Positions 1 to 8,245 of a DNA stretch of 64,000 bases are shown one piece after another. The DNA lies in contig CAUJCO010000013.1 in the NCBI GenBank assembly GCA_963169645.1, positions 405,923 to 469,922 of the forward strand, in the 5' to 3' direction. Origin of the DNA: Bacteroidota bacterium (GTDB taxonomy: Bacteria; Bacteroidota; Bacteroidia; Chitinophagales; JADIYW01). A program made the translations under genes and the position numbers. The notes under the pieces were generated by a model. It saw nothing but the letters and a program-made list of their open reading frames with translations. It was not told where the DNA came from and searched no databases. The first letter of the stretch is position 1; every line of letters starts with the position of its first letter.

Positions 1-1
1 C

Positions 2-496
2 ATTGCTGTAGATGCTGCAAATAGGAAATGGATTGGCACTAACAATGGTGTATTTTTGGTGAGTGCAGATGGAATGCAAACGATACATAATTTCAACGCG
101 ATGAACTCACCTTTATTATCAAATAATGTTCGTTCGTTAGCTATAAACGCAGAAAATGGCGATGTATTTATAGGAACAGATAAAGGTATTTGTTCGTATC
201 GGGCAGATGCCACGAACACTACAGAAACGACGGAAGATGCTTTTGTGTATCCCAATCCGATTCGGGCTAATTACACTGGGCTGATTGCATTTAAAGGCAT
301 CCCAAATAATTGCAATGTAAAAATAGTAGATGTGAGCGGCAACTTAGTATATGAAACAACAGCAAATGGTGGACAAGCTACTTGGGATGGCAACCTCATT
401 AATGGCGAACGTGCTGCAACCGGTGTGTATTACGCACTTTGCAAAGGCAGTGGCAAAAAAGAAAAAGCCAAACTAAAATTTGTACTCATTCACTGA
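2..496 (+). CDS. porZ: PorZ-like T9SS beta-propeller protein, C-terminal part (5' truncated)
   Basis: The reading frame is open from base 2, so the gene begins before the window. The visible 164 residues start with a two-component-regulator-type propeller blade (WIGTNNGVF, later VFIGTDKGI). They end in an immunoglobulin-like sorting-type domain containing VYPNPIR, VKIVDVSGNLVYET, WDGN and ATGVYY. This arrangement, and the wording of the last domain, match PorZ, a surface protein that takes part in the attachment step of the type IX secretion system. A TTG at 56 would also open a frame, but translation continuous from the window edge encodes propeller sequence, so 56 is not the start. A different T9SS cargo protein with the same kind of tail is possible. 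Confidence 0.72.
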   Translation: MAVDAANRKWIGTNNGVFLVSADGMQTIHNFNAMNSPLLSNNVRSLAINAENGDVFIGTDKGICSYRADATNTTETTEDAFVYPNPIRANYTGLIAFKGIPNNCNVKIVDVSGNLVYETTANGGQATWDGNLINGERAATGVYYALCKGSGKKEKAKLKFVLIH

Positions 497-608
497 CATA
501 CAACACATTATAAACTATTGTAATATATTAAAATAATTTACAGAAGGGTACTATTTTTCATAGAATTCTGTTTACATTTATCTATTATTAACCAAAAACA
601 ATTTTAAA

Positions 609-1076
609 ATGGGTTTATTATCATTTATTAAAGGTGTAGGCGAGAAAGTTTTCGGACACAAAGAAACACCGGAAGAAAGACAACAAAAAGTGGTTGACCA
701 CTTGAACAAATTCGGTTTATTACAACCCGGTGTAACAGTTACAGTAGATGACGAGCACAAAGTTACATTAAGTGGACAAATGGACAGTTTAGAAGCACGT
801 AAAAAATTAATTGCAACAGTAGCTAACATTGAAGGTATAGAATCTGTGGATGATCAAATTGTAGTAGTGGTGAGAGAACAAGTAGTACCTGTTGCAGCAG
901 AGCCTGAAAAACAATTTTATCAAGTAAAAGCGGGTGATAGCTTATCTAAAATTGCTAAAGAAGTGTATGGTGATGCCAATAAATATCCGGCTATTTTTGA
1001 AGCAAACAAACCGATGCTTACAGATCCGGACAAAATTTATATTGGACAAACATTAGTAATACCAGATTTAGCTTAA
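609..1076 (+). CDS. BON-LysM protein, Kbp/YgaU family
   Basis: The protein has 155 residues. Its N-terminus (MGLLSFIKGVGEKVFG) closely resembles Kbp (YgaU) of E. coli, a soluble potassium-binding protein of about 149 residues. A BON domain (about 25-90, with VTLSGQ and IEGIESVDDQI) is followed by a LysM domain (about 101-153, with FYQVKAGDSLSKIAKEVYG, ANKPML and IYIGQTLVIP). There is no signal peptide, as in Kbp. The gene stands alone and is followed by a strong hairpin terminator. The family match is firm. Potassium binding is inferred from the homologue, and a cell-wall role is less likely without an export signal. Confidence 0.88.
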   Translation: MGLLSFIKGVGEKVFGHKETPEERQQKVVDHLNKFGLLQPGVTVTVDDEHKVTLSGQMDSLEARKKLIATVANIEGIESVDDQIVVVVREQVVPVAAEPEKQFYQVKAGDSLSKIAKEVYGDANKYPAIFEANKPMLTDPDKIYIGQTLVIPDLA

Positions 1077-1095
1077 TGTATGGTGATACCAAAAT

Positions 1096-1122
1096 AAAAA
1101 ACGCACGTTCTGTGCGTTTTTT
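1096..1122. terminator. Bidirectional intrinsic terminator
   Basis: Perfect 11-bp arms (AAAAAACGCAC / GTGCGTTTTTT) with a five-base loop and T/A tracts on both sides. It lies between the convergent ends of the LysM gene and the 141-residue minus-strand gene, so it can serve both. Confidence 0.85.
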
Positions 1123-1127
1123 TATTT

Positions 1128-1553
1128 TTAAAAAGGATCTTCACTGTCATCATAATCGAAATAGCTTTTATCTAGTGAAGAAACGAGATAATAATCTTCC
1201 AAATTAAGCTGTTTATTAAAGATTTTAAAATCAAAACATTCATAAATATCCCACACTTTACCATTGTCTGTATTAAACAGCAATGAAAAATATCTTCTAT
1301 TGATTGGAGCAAGAAAAAGATAACCCGGATTACAACAATTATCGCAGATATTAGAATTACAAAATCCGGGAAAGGCTTGTAAAACTTTCTCTTTATTTAA
1401 GTACTGAAATCTGATAGACATCGACTGAATAAAACGTTCCACATTGAAACTTTCCAGACGCGTATCAGATTTTAATATAAGCTCTATCATTTCCAAATCC
1501 ATCATTTGGATATAATAAATCATGGCTTCTGCTTCTGTTTTCGGTTGCTCCAT
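1128..1553 (-). CDS. Small Cys-containing hypothetical protein
   Basis: I do not recognise this 141-residue protein. It has no signal peptide or membrane segment. A Cys cluster at 65, 70, 73 and 74 (FCNSNICDNCCN) in the middle could bind a metal ion or a small Fe-S centre, and the C-terminus is acidic (YFDYDDSEDPF). It starts 18 bases after the stop of the DUF2779 nuclease gene on the same strand, so the two are probably one transcript ending at the hairpin at 1096-1122. That pairing is the only functional hint. Confidence 0.7.
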   Translation of the reverse strand: MEQPKTEAEAMIYYIQMMDLEMIELILKSDTRLESFNVERFIQSMSIRFQYLNKEKVLQAFPGFCNSNICDNCCNPGYLFLAPINRRYFSLLFNTDNGKVWDIYECFDFKIFNKQLNLEDYYLVSSLDKSYFDYDDSEDPF

Positions 1554-1571
1554 TCCTTGCTGTATTTCGTA

Positions 1572-3065
1572 TTATATGGTTTGAACGATGGCTTTTAATT
1601 GTTCTACTACTTGATACAAAACAAGCGTATCTGTGTAACAGTATTTTTGTAAATGAGCTAATTTTTGCTCAACTTCGTGCTTATTTTCCCAATAAAATAA
1701 TTCATTATAAATTGCCATTGCTTCTTCCCCATCTTTTACTTCACTATTGTTAAATTCATTTCGTTGTAACAAGGCATTTCCAATAGCTTTTAATGAAAAA
1801 CTACCTTGCTGTGCCGGATGATAATAATACAATTCTTTAAACGGAATTTCAATATCTACAATACGATTAATGCGTTCTAAAATTTCATTTTTATAGCTTG
1901 GATAATCTTGTAATAAACGGAATAATATACCTTTTTCCAGTAGCGTATTAAACACATAAATTTTACCGGGCATTTTTGTTGCTTCCAAAAAATGTTCTAT
2001 AAAATGCACTCTATCATCTTTGCCGATAGGCGAAATATAGCTGATATGTTTCAAGGCACTTTCTTCCTTCTCTTTATAATGTAACGAATATAAAAATGGA
2101 ATTCGTTCATACGGTTTTGTATTATTAAAAACAGGAATTGCCGGCTGAAAGGCCTCTACATCAAAATAATATGCCGGATAGCTAAGCACTGATACAAATT
2201 GTTCTAACATCTCTTTATCGCAATGCACCTCATTGGTTTGAAATGCTTTGATAATTACTTTTTGGCGAGCGTTTAACTCTTCTGTATCATTAATATCATG
2301 CACCGTTTCGATACCTTTTTCTAAAAACAAACCTTTTTCTTGCATCGAAATTCCGGGCAAATACCAAATAGAATCTTTGGAAATATCCGACCAACAATAT
2401 CCTTGATAATCGCACGGATATGGTTTGGTACAATGCGCTCCAATTGGAATGTCCGGTACCGTTTTTTTGCTTAATGTTTCAATGGCTTCTTCAATTGTTT
2501 TTTCAACAAAAGGAATACGCTCTTGAATTTCGGCGAGTACAGAAGTTGACTTAAAATAACGTGTTACATCTAATGTCTCATTTAAAACATATTCATTATC
2601 TATATTAATAATAAAAAAATCAGCTAACTGCAATCCACTTTTTTGAATTATATAATATTGAATGGCAGCATCCAATAAATACGTATTCGAAATCCGAAAC
2701 GAACTTTTCACTTCATGTGCATACCATTTTCCATCTTTATAGGTCAACATATCTAAGGCAACCAAAATACCATTGTACTTAAACGCTGCTTCATAAATTA
2801 CAGGAAATTGCTGTTGTATTAATAGTTTGGTGGCAGATACCGACTCATCATAACTAAATGGATTCGGTGGCGAACAATCTTTTCCATTTGGAAACAGTTG
2901 GTGTGCCAACTTCCCTACGCGATGGCCTCTATCAAAACGCTGCTGCTGAACGGTGTCCGGTTTATCTCGTAAGTTATAATTGTTTTTATATAAATATAAA
3001 GACTTTGAACATTGAATACTGCGAATTAAAGTGGACTTACTCAGTGTATGTTTTCTATTACTCAT
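1572..3065 (-). CDS. DUF2779 protein: PD-(D/E)XK Fe-S nuclease fused to a DEDD-type exonuclease-like domain
   Basis: This 497-residue protein has two parts. Residues 1-230 look like a Cas4/AddB-type PD-(D/E)XK nuclease: D105 followed by E118-V-K120, with Cys19 near the N-terminus and Cys212, Cys218 and Cys224 (HCTKPYPCDYQGYC) placed to hold a 4Fe-4S cluster. Residues 295-497 are the DUF2779 region, with an FDVEAF motif at 301-306 and a late YCYTD motif (475-479), the pattern of DnaQ-like DEDD exonucleases. The family is known from genomes and mobile elements, but its function is not established to my knowledge. The downstream 141-residue protein is probably co-transcribed. A role in nucleic-acid processing or defence is inferred. 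Confidence 0.75.
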   Translation of the reverse strand: MSNRKHTLSKSTLIRSIQCSKSLYLYKNNYNLRDKPDTVQQQRFDRGHRVGKLAHQLFPNGKDCSPPNPFSYDESVSATKLLIQQQFPVIYEAAFKYNGILVALDMLTYKDGKWYAHEVKSSFRISNTYLLDAAIQYYIIQKSGLQLADFFIINIDNEYVLNETLDVTRYFKSTSVLAEIQERIPFVEKTIEEAIETLSKKTVPDIPIGAHCTKPYPCDYQGYCWSDISKDSIWYLPGISMQEKGLFLEKGIETVHDINDTEELNARQKVIIKAFQTNEVHCDKEMLEQFVSVLSYPAYYFDVEAFQPAIPVFNNTKPYERIPFLYSLHYKEKEESALKHISYISPIGKDDRVHFIEHFLEATKMPGKIYVFNTLLEKGILFRLLQDYPSYKNEILERINRIVDIEIPFKELYYYHPAQQGSFSLKAIGNALLQRNEFNNSEVKDGEEAMAIYNELFYWENKHEVEQKLAHLQKYCYTDTLVLYQVVEQLKAIVQTI

Positions 3066-3097
3066 TCTAATTTTACTAAATTATGCTTTTAATTGCG

Positions 3098-3105
3098 TAT
3101 ATTTG
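3098..3105 (+). promoter_or_regulatory. Putative -7 promoter element (TATATTTG)
   Basis: Exact match to the Bacteroidetes TAnnTTTG element, 66 bases before the start of the outer-membrane protein gene at 3172. No clear -33 element was found. Confidence 0.4.
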
Positions 3106-3171
3106 AACGATGCACTACAGCATAATTAGTTGTGTTGTTTTGCTGTCCAAAATCAAATAATATATTAGGAT

Positions 3172-4134
3172 ATGAAACTAAGAATTTTTACAATTATTTT
3201 CTTTTCCATTTTTTTAACATCACAATTGATGGCACAAAAAGGTGGAAGTTTGAGCGTAGGTGCCACACCGGGTTTGTCGTATATGTTGGCACAAAACACG
3301 TATTACTTGGCTGAAAACAGTAAAGAATTGGATTACAAACCAAAATTCAGTTATCATGTATTTATACAAGGTGGTTATAACTTTAAAGAGCAACACGGCA
3401 TTGTTGCTTTTGCCAATTTTTGTCAAGAAGGCCAACGGTATAAAGACGAATTTAAATGGAAAAAATATCCGGCATTAATTGGAACGCACGAAAAAAATGT
3501 TGATTTTAAATACATGGGCTTCGGTGTATTGTATCGCTTTGCACCTTTGTTGCCCGGACAAAAAGAACATATCCGCGTAAAGTCGGATGACTTTCATTTT
3601 AGAATGAAATTATTAGTGGGTTTTGAAGCCGATTTCTTGATAAATGCACAAATGAAATACACTATAACACCAACCAATGGTACGGCAACTGTTGTAGGTT
3701 ATCCAATTGATCCAAGCATTGGCGGCTATCCTGGCTATACACCAAACCAAAGCGACAATTACAAAGAATATTTTAAAAAGATACAAGGTGTTGGTGTATT
3801 AAAATATGGATTTGATTACATCTTTAACAACAATATGTATATGGGTTTTGCATTAGAAACCAAATTTGGTTTTAACGACATTAATGCACCTGCTTACAAA
3901 GTTCATCCCAAATACAAAAAATCTAAAAATTATTTCCTTGGCTTAAATGTAGAAATTGGATATAATTTCCAAAAAGCGAAAATGAAGGCCAATGCAGAAA
4001 AGAAAAAAGCAGCCAAAACTACTGAAACAAAACCTGCAAAAGTAAAACCACCGGGCATTGATAAAAACAAACGTGTTGACCAAGTAGATAAAGCAACCAA
4101 AAAACGGTTGGGTGTAAAAAATAAATACGAATAA
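3172..4134 (+). CDS. Outer-membrane beta-barrel-like protein with a basic C-terminal tail
   Basis: The 320-residue protein begins with a signal peptide (MKLRIFTIIFFSIFLTSQLMAQ). The body (about 25-275) is rich in alternating aromatic and polar stretches and short Gly-rich turns, as in the small outer-membrane beta-barrels of Bacteroidota. The final 45 residues are different: a Lys/Ala/Pro-rich, probably unstructured tail (KAKMKANAEKKKAAK, then KPPGIDKNKRVDQ). Such a basic tail could bind peptidoglycan or simply sit in the periplasm. No specific family is recognised. The gene is monocistronic and ends at a strong terminator. Confidence 0.7.
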   Translation: MKLRIFTIIFFSIFLTSQLMAQKGGSLSVGATPGLSYMLAQNTYYLAENSKELDYKPKFSYHVFIQGGYNFKEQHGIVAFANFCQEGQRYKDEFKWKKYPALIGTHEKNVDFKYMGFGVLYRFAPLLPGQKEHIRVKSDDFHFRMKLLVGFEADFLINAQMKYTITPTNGTATVVGYPIDPSIGGYPGYTPNQSDNYKEYFKKIQGVGVLKYGFDYIFNNNMYMGFALETKFGFNDINAPAYKVHPKYKKSKNYFLGLNVEIGYNFQKAKMKANAEKKKAAKTTETKPAKVKPPGIDKNKRVDQVDKATKKRLGVKNKYE

Positions 4135-4143
4135 AATCACTTT

Positions 4144-4179
4144 AAAAACTGCCGACAAAAAAGTCGGCAGTTTTTTTTT
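4144..4179. terminator. Strong bidirectional intrinsic terminator
   Basis: Thirteen-bp arms (AAAAACTGCCGAC / GTCGGCAGTTTTT) with an A6 loop and a run of nine T. It separates the plus-strand outer-membrane protein gene from the end of murB on the minus strand. Confidence 0.9.
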
Positions 4180-5203
4180 ACAACCAGACATTTACTTCCG
4201 GCTCTAAGTGTATGCCAAATGTTTCATTTACGGATAGTTGCACTTGCTGTGCGTGTTGCCAAATTTCTGTTCCGCTGGCATTGCCATAATTTACAATCAC
4301 CAAAGCCTGTTTTGCATGATTGCCGGTATTGCCTATTTTTTTACCTTTCCAACCACATTGCTCTATTAGCCAAGCAGCGGGAATTTTTACCTTTCCATTT
4401 TCAAGTTCATACATTGGCAAATTCGGATGCGAATGTTGTATTTGCAAAGCCAATGTTTTTTCTACTTCCGGATTTTTAAAAAAACTACCGGCATTGCCCA
4501 ATACTTTTGGATTTGGCAGCTTGCTTTCACGTATAGAAATGACCGCGTCAGAAATATCTTTTGCCGTTGGATGCAAAATATTTTTTTCAGATATTACTTT
4601 TTGAATATCACCGTATGCTGTATTTATTTTTGGTTTTTTATGCAACTTTAGTGTTACCGAATAAATGAAATAATTTCCTTTTTCTGCCTTTTTAAAAATA
4701 CTTTCTCGATAGCCAAATTCACAAGCTGCATTCGAGAAAATTTTGGATTTTGCCGTGCGTAAATCAATTGCTTCCAATTCCTCAAAAACATCTTTAAGTT
4801 CGGCTCCATACGCACCAATATTTTGCATTGGTGCAGCACCAATTGTTCCGGGAATTAATGATAAATTTTCAATACCGTACCAATCTCTATCAACACAATA
4901 CAAAACAACATCATGCCAAGTAGTTCCGGACAAACATTGAATCCAAACATAATCGTCGTCTTCTTTAATAATTTCTATTCCAACAATTTCATTGATGATT
5001 GCTAAACCATCCACATTAGAACAAAAAAGCAGGTTGCTTCCGCCACCAATAATTAAATGTTGACGGTAATATTGCCATTCATCTTCAATTAAATATTGAA
5101 TATCACTTTTAGATTGAACGCGACAGAAATAATGTGCCGTGGCATCCAACCCAAATGTATTATACGGTTGTAACGAAACATATTCTAAAATAGACATACA
5201 CAA
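4178..5203 (-). CDS. murB: UDP-N-acetylenolpyruvoylglucosamine reductase
   Basis: MurB reduces UDP-GlcNAc-enolpyruvate to UDP-MurNAc with NADPH and FAD, the second committed step of peptidoglycan synthesis in the cytoplasm. The FAD-binding part shows IIGGGSNLL (51-59) and LIPGTIGAAPMQNIGAYG (116-133). Catalytic residues are visible as Arg166 (YRESIF), Ser240 in GNAGSFFKNP and Glu336 near the C-terminus (EPEV). The 341-residue length fits the type I (E. coli-like) enzyme. A second Met at residue 3 (base 5197) is an equally good start, and a promoter-like element ending at 5211 would give that start a leader of about 7 bases. Single gene. Confidence 0.96.
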   Translation of the reverse strand: MCMSILEYVSLQPYNTFGLDATAHYFCRVQSKSDIQYLIEDEWQYYRQHLIIGGGSNLLFCSNVDGLAIINEIVGIEIIKEDDDYVWIQCLSGTTWHDVVLYCVDRDWYGIENLSLIPGTIGAAPMQNIGAYGAELKDVFEELEAIDLRTAKSKIFSNAACEFGYRESIFKKAEKGNYFIYSVTLKLHKKPKINTAYGDIQKVISEKNILHPTAKDISDAVISIRESKLPNPKVLGNAGSFFKNPEVEKTLALQIQHSHPNLPMYELENGKVKIPAAWLIEQCGWKGKKIGNTGNHAKQALVIVNYGNASGTEIWQHAQQVQLSVNETFGIHLEPEVNVWL

Positions 5204-5210
5204 AAATACT

Positions 5211-5218
5211 ATCTCTTT
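5211..5218 (-). promoter_or_regulatory. Putative -7 element of murB (TATTTTTG)
   Basis: TAnnTTTG on the minus strand, 8 bases upstream of the murB ATG. If used, the message would begin at or within a few bases of the start codon. Confidence 0.4.
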
Positions 5219-5273
5219 TGTGGATAGTATATTTTTAATTTAAAATTATTAGCAATTTGATTGTCTTATTTTC

Positions 5274-6746
5274 CTACTTTTTTAGCCTGTTTAATCCGGC
5301 TTTTGCTTCGGCATCTATGCTATCAGCGTATTCATCTTTATCTAATGCCATGGCTTTTTTATAATATTGCGTAGCATTGCTTATTTTATGTTGTTTCTCA
5401 AAAATAGCAGCTACTTTTATGCAGGCATTTGCCGCAAAATAATAATCATACGAAGTACCTTTTTGAATGGTGTATAGATAATTTTTTACGGCATCTTGTT
5501 CCATATCCAATGCATCATAAATACGGGCTTTGCGATAATAATATTCTATCTTATCTCTGGATGAAACTAATTTTTCCGGATGCATCGCATTCATAACAGC
5601 AAGAGCCTGTTCATAATTATCACCATCACTCAATACGCGTGCTTTTAGCAATTCTTTATTGGGTATTATCTTTTTTTCGGCTTCTTTCTGGGCAGCTTTA
5701 TCTTCATCTGTTGGTGCATCTTTAATCGTTAAAATATGTGCCATGTATTTTTTGTAAGTAGCTACATCGCCCTGAATTAAATAATGCCAAGCCAGTTTTC
5801 TATACGCTTCTTTTTGGTAAGACCGTCCTTTGTTTTGAGCAATAAATTTTTGAATATACAGTACAGCATCCGCATCTAAATTATTCAACAGGGCATTGCC
5901 CAACATAAAATCTAAAAAAGGAAATGGATAATAGTTAATTCCATTTGGTTTTGCCGATAAAATAGAAATGACTTTATCGTTTTTCTCTGTATGTGCAGCC
6001 ACTGTTGCAGCAATAAAATAATTCAGCAAATTATCACCTAATGGAATTTCTGTTTTTTCAATGATGTTCCAAGCATTTTTGGTATCTTTTTGTAAATGCA
6101 ATAATAAGAGTGTATAAACGATGATGGTTTCTTCTTTAAATTGAAATTGCTCATCTTTTAAAATGGTATTCAATTCTTTTAAGCCTTCTTCTATAGAGCC
6201 TTTAAAACCGAGTAGTTTTGCACCAAACTTATACTTATCAGGAATAGCTCCAAAGATGGTATGCAACAAGCCTAAGCTTTTCATATTGGGTTTAAAATCT
6301 GGAAATTTTTTTTGATTTTCCAACAACAACGAATGTGCTTTTTTTACCTCAAAAATGGCGCTCAAATTATCGCCAAATTTAATTTTACAAAATGCCCACT
6401 GTAAATGAATATCTGCTTGCGTATATAAATAATACGGAGATTTAGGAGATGCGCTCTTTAGCTTATTCAATCTTGCTTCCACTTTAGGTGCTATGGATTC
6501 GTATAATTTGCGATTGTCATTGATAAATAATTTCAAAAAATCAGCATAATTTTCAATAAAATAGGGCATGCAATTCGATGGATTCTCTTTCTTTTCTTTT
6601 TCTAACATTGCAACACCATCGTTCATTTTTAATTTAAAAATAGACTGATATGCTTGTTTACAATTCGAATTAAAATCGAATTGCTGCGCCGATAAAACAA
6701 CACATTTCATCAGCAACAAACAGCATATACTTAGAGATATTCGCAT
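5274..6746 (-). CDS. Secreted TPR-like helical repeat protein
   Basis: This 490-residue protein carries an N-terminal signal peptide (MRISLSICCLLLMKCVVLSAQQ). The remainder is almost wholly alpha-helical, with TPR-like patterns near the C-terminus (IEYYYRKARIYDALDMEQDAV, then AAIFEKQHKISNATQYYKKAMALDKD). Similar long periplasmic TPR proteins are common in Bacteroidota, but I cannot assign a function. It lies alone between murB and a divergent outer-membrane protein gene starting at 6819, so the two share the 72-base AT-rich gap. Confidence 0.72.
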   Translation of the reverse strand: MRISLSICCLLLMKCVVLSAQQFDFNSNCKQAYQSIFKLKMNDGVAMLEKEKKENPSNCMPYFIENYADFLKLFINDNRKLYESIAPKVEARLNKLKSASPKSPYYLYTQADIHLQWAFCKIKFGDNLSAIFEVKKAHSLLLENQKKFPDFKPNMKSLGLLHTIFGAIPDKYKFGAKLLGFKGSIEEGLKELNTILKDEQFQFKEETIIVYTLLLLHLQKDTKNAWNIIEKTEIPLGDNLLNYFIAATVAAHTEKNDKVISILSAKPNGINYYPFPFLDFMLGNALLNNLDADAVLYIQKFIAQNKGRSYQKEAYRKLAWHYLIQGDVATYKKYMAHILTIKDAPTDEDKAAQKEAEKKIIPNKELLKARVLSDGDNYEQALAVMNAMHPEKLVSSRDKIEYYYRKARIYDALDMEQDAVKNYLYTIQKGTSYDYYFAANACIKVAAIFEKQHKISNATQYYKKAMALDKDEYADSIDAEAKAGLNRLKK

Positions 6747-6818
6747 TTTTATAAGCTTAAAAATACTATTTTAAGAACGAATTAGAAATTATAATTTAAT
6801 TTTAAAAAAAATAAAAAG

Positions 6819-7496
6819 ATGAAAAAATTGCTCTGCTATTTTATCGGATGTTTTATTGTTGTATTGGCAAATGCACAAGATGATATTGTCATAAATCTGG
6901 ATTCAATTAAGAATATCAAATCAACACGATATTCCAGCATCAACGAAGTAGGTGTTGGTATTAATGTTGGTGGCAAACTCATTCAGAAATTTCCTAACAA
7001 TACACAAAAAAGAACGCTTGGTATAGACAAACCGGATTTTATTTTTAGAACTGTTCACGGTGCTCTAATTAATCCAAAATTATTTATAGGTGCTGGTTTG
7101 GGTATTGATTTTAGGCCGAATGGTAATTATGGTTCCAGATATTTTTATTTTACGTTTCCCATTTTTGCTGAATTCAGAGAATACTTTTTAGATGGAAATT
7201 TTAACCTGTTTGTTTCACAACGCATTGGTGGTGCTTTTCACCTCGATTCTTATTTCAACAACAGCATCAACAAAGGAAGATATTCCGGTGCTTTTGGAGA
7301 ATTTATGTTGGGTGGAAGATATGTTACAAATGGAAAAAAATTAGCAGTGCATTTTGGCGTGGGTTATCGTTTGCAACATTTACAACGCAAAGTAGATATA
7401 CAAGATTTGAATGGCAATGCCGGACAAACCTATAACAACGTACCTGAAATTACTATCAAGCATTACGTGCCTATTACCATTGGTATTACTTACTAA
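6819..7496 (+). CDS. Outer-membrane beta-barrel-like protein
   Basis: A 225-residue protein with a signal peptide (MKKLLCYFIGCFIVVLANAQ) and a body of amphipathic strands with Gly-rich segments (GVGINVGGK, GAGLGIDFRPNGN, HFGVGYRL) that end on an aromatic residue (TIGITY), as outer-membrane barrels often do. The size suggests an eight-stranded barrel. The family is not recognised. The stop codon overlaps the stop of batE on the opposite strand by four bases, so no terminator hairpin separates the two convergent genes. Confidence 0.68.
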   Translation: MKKLLCYFIGCFIVVLANAQDDIVINLDSIKNIKSTRYSSINEVGVGINVGGKLIQKFPNNTQKRTLGIDKPDFIFRTVHGALINPKLFIGAGLGIDFRPNGNYGSRYFYFTFPIFAEFREYFLDGNFNLFVSQRIGGAFHLDSYFNNSINKGRYSGAFGEFMLGGRYVTNGKKLAVHFGVGYRLQHLQRKVDIQDLNGNAGQTYNNVPEITIKHYVPITIGITY

Positions 7497-8245
7497 ATCA
7501 ATTCGATATTAGCAGCTGCAATCCAACCGGTTTTGTCGTTGGGCAATTGTATTTTACACCAATTTTTATCGGTATCTATAATTTTAATTTTGGTGCCGGC
7601 TTTCACTGCGTTTGTTGTATCTGAACTTGCCACCGGAGATTTTAGCAGATAGGTATTTGCTGTCATGACAATGGCAAAATCATTCCGATGTTCGCTTTGA
7701 TAGGTGATATACGTGAAATAAGAAAATAACAAGGCTAAAACAAACAATAACGCTCCTGATTTAAACGCCAAAGGTTTAGATTTTAAAAAATGAAAAGATA
7801 ACAATACAACCGCCAACCACAGCGTTGTCAAAAAATAAATACTCCACGTATTTGATGATTGTGTATGTGCCAACCCTTTTATTTTTTTTGTAACAAAAAA
7901 CTCTTTGCTAAACTCCATTTTGGAGAATAATTTATTATTGGTCAAATCGATATTGTGTTGAATTTGCTTGCTATCCGGATGTAATTTTTTTGCCCGTTCA
8001 TAATATAAAACTGCATTGGAATATTGTTGCAAATGGAAATACGTATTGCCTAAATTATAATAAGCATTTGCATTGTTTTTGTCTTTTTTCAAAATCATCA
8101 AATACAATTTCTCAGCCTCATCATATTGTTTGTTTTGATAATAACTATTGGCAGTTTGGAACATTGCTTTCGTATCTTGTGCATACGTGGCTACAAGTGG
8201 AATGCTTAATAAAAGCAGTAACAGAATACGAATGTTTGTTTTCAT
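7493..8245 (-). CDS. batE: BatE: TPR-membrane-SH3 protein of the Bat operon
   Basis: The 250-residue protein has a signal peptide (to about residue 22), TPR repeats (25-110, with ANAYYNLGNTYFHLQQYSNA), two membrane helices (about 130-175) and a C-terminal bacterial SH3-like domain (about 188-250, with NTYLLKSPVASSDT and KNWCKIQLPNDKTGWI). This is the BatE arrangement. The ATG directly abuts the batD stop codon, indicating translational coupling. Bat proteins are inner-membrane or periplasmic components linked to aerotolerance and virulence in Bacteroides and Leptospira, and their molecular role is unsettled. It is the last gene of the operon. Confidence 0.85.
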   Translation of the reverse strand: MKTNIRILLLLLLSIPLVATYAQDTKAMFQTANSYYQNKQYDEAEKLYLMILKKDKNNANAYYNLGNTYFHLQQYSNAVLYYERAKKLHPDSKQIQHNIDLTNNKLFSKMEFSKEFFVTKKIKGLAHTQSSNTWSIYFLTTLWLAVVLLSFHFLKSKPLAFKSGALLFVLALLFSYFTYITYQSEHRNDFAIVMTANTYLLKSPVASSDTTNAVKAGTKIKIIDTDKNWCKIQLPNDKTGWIAAANIELI

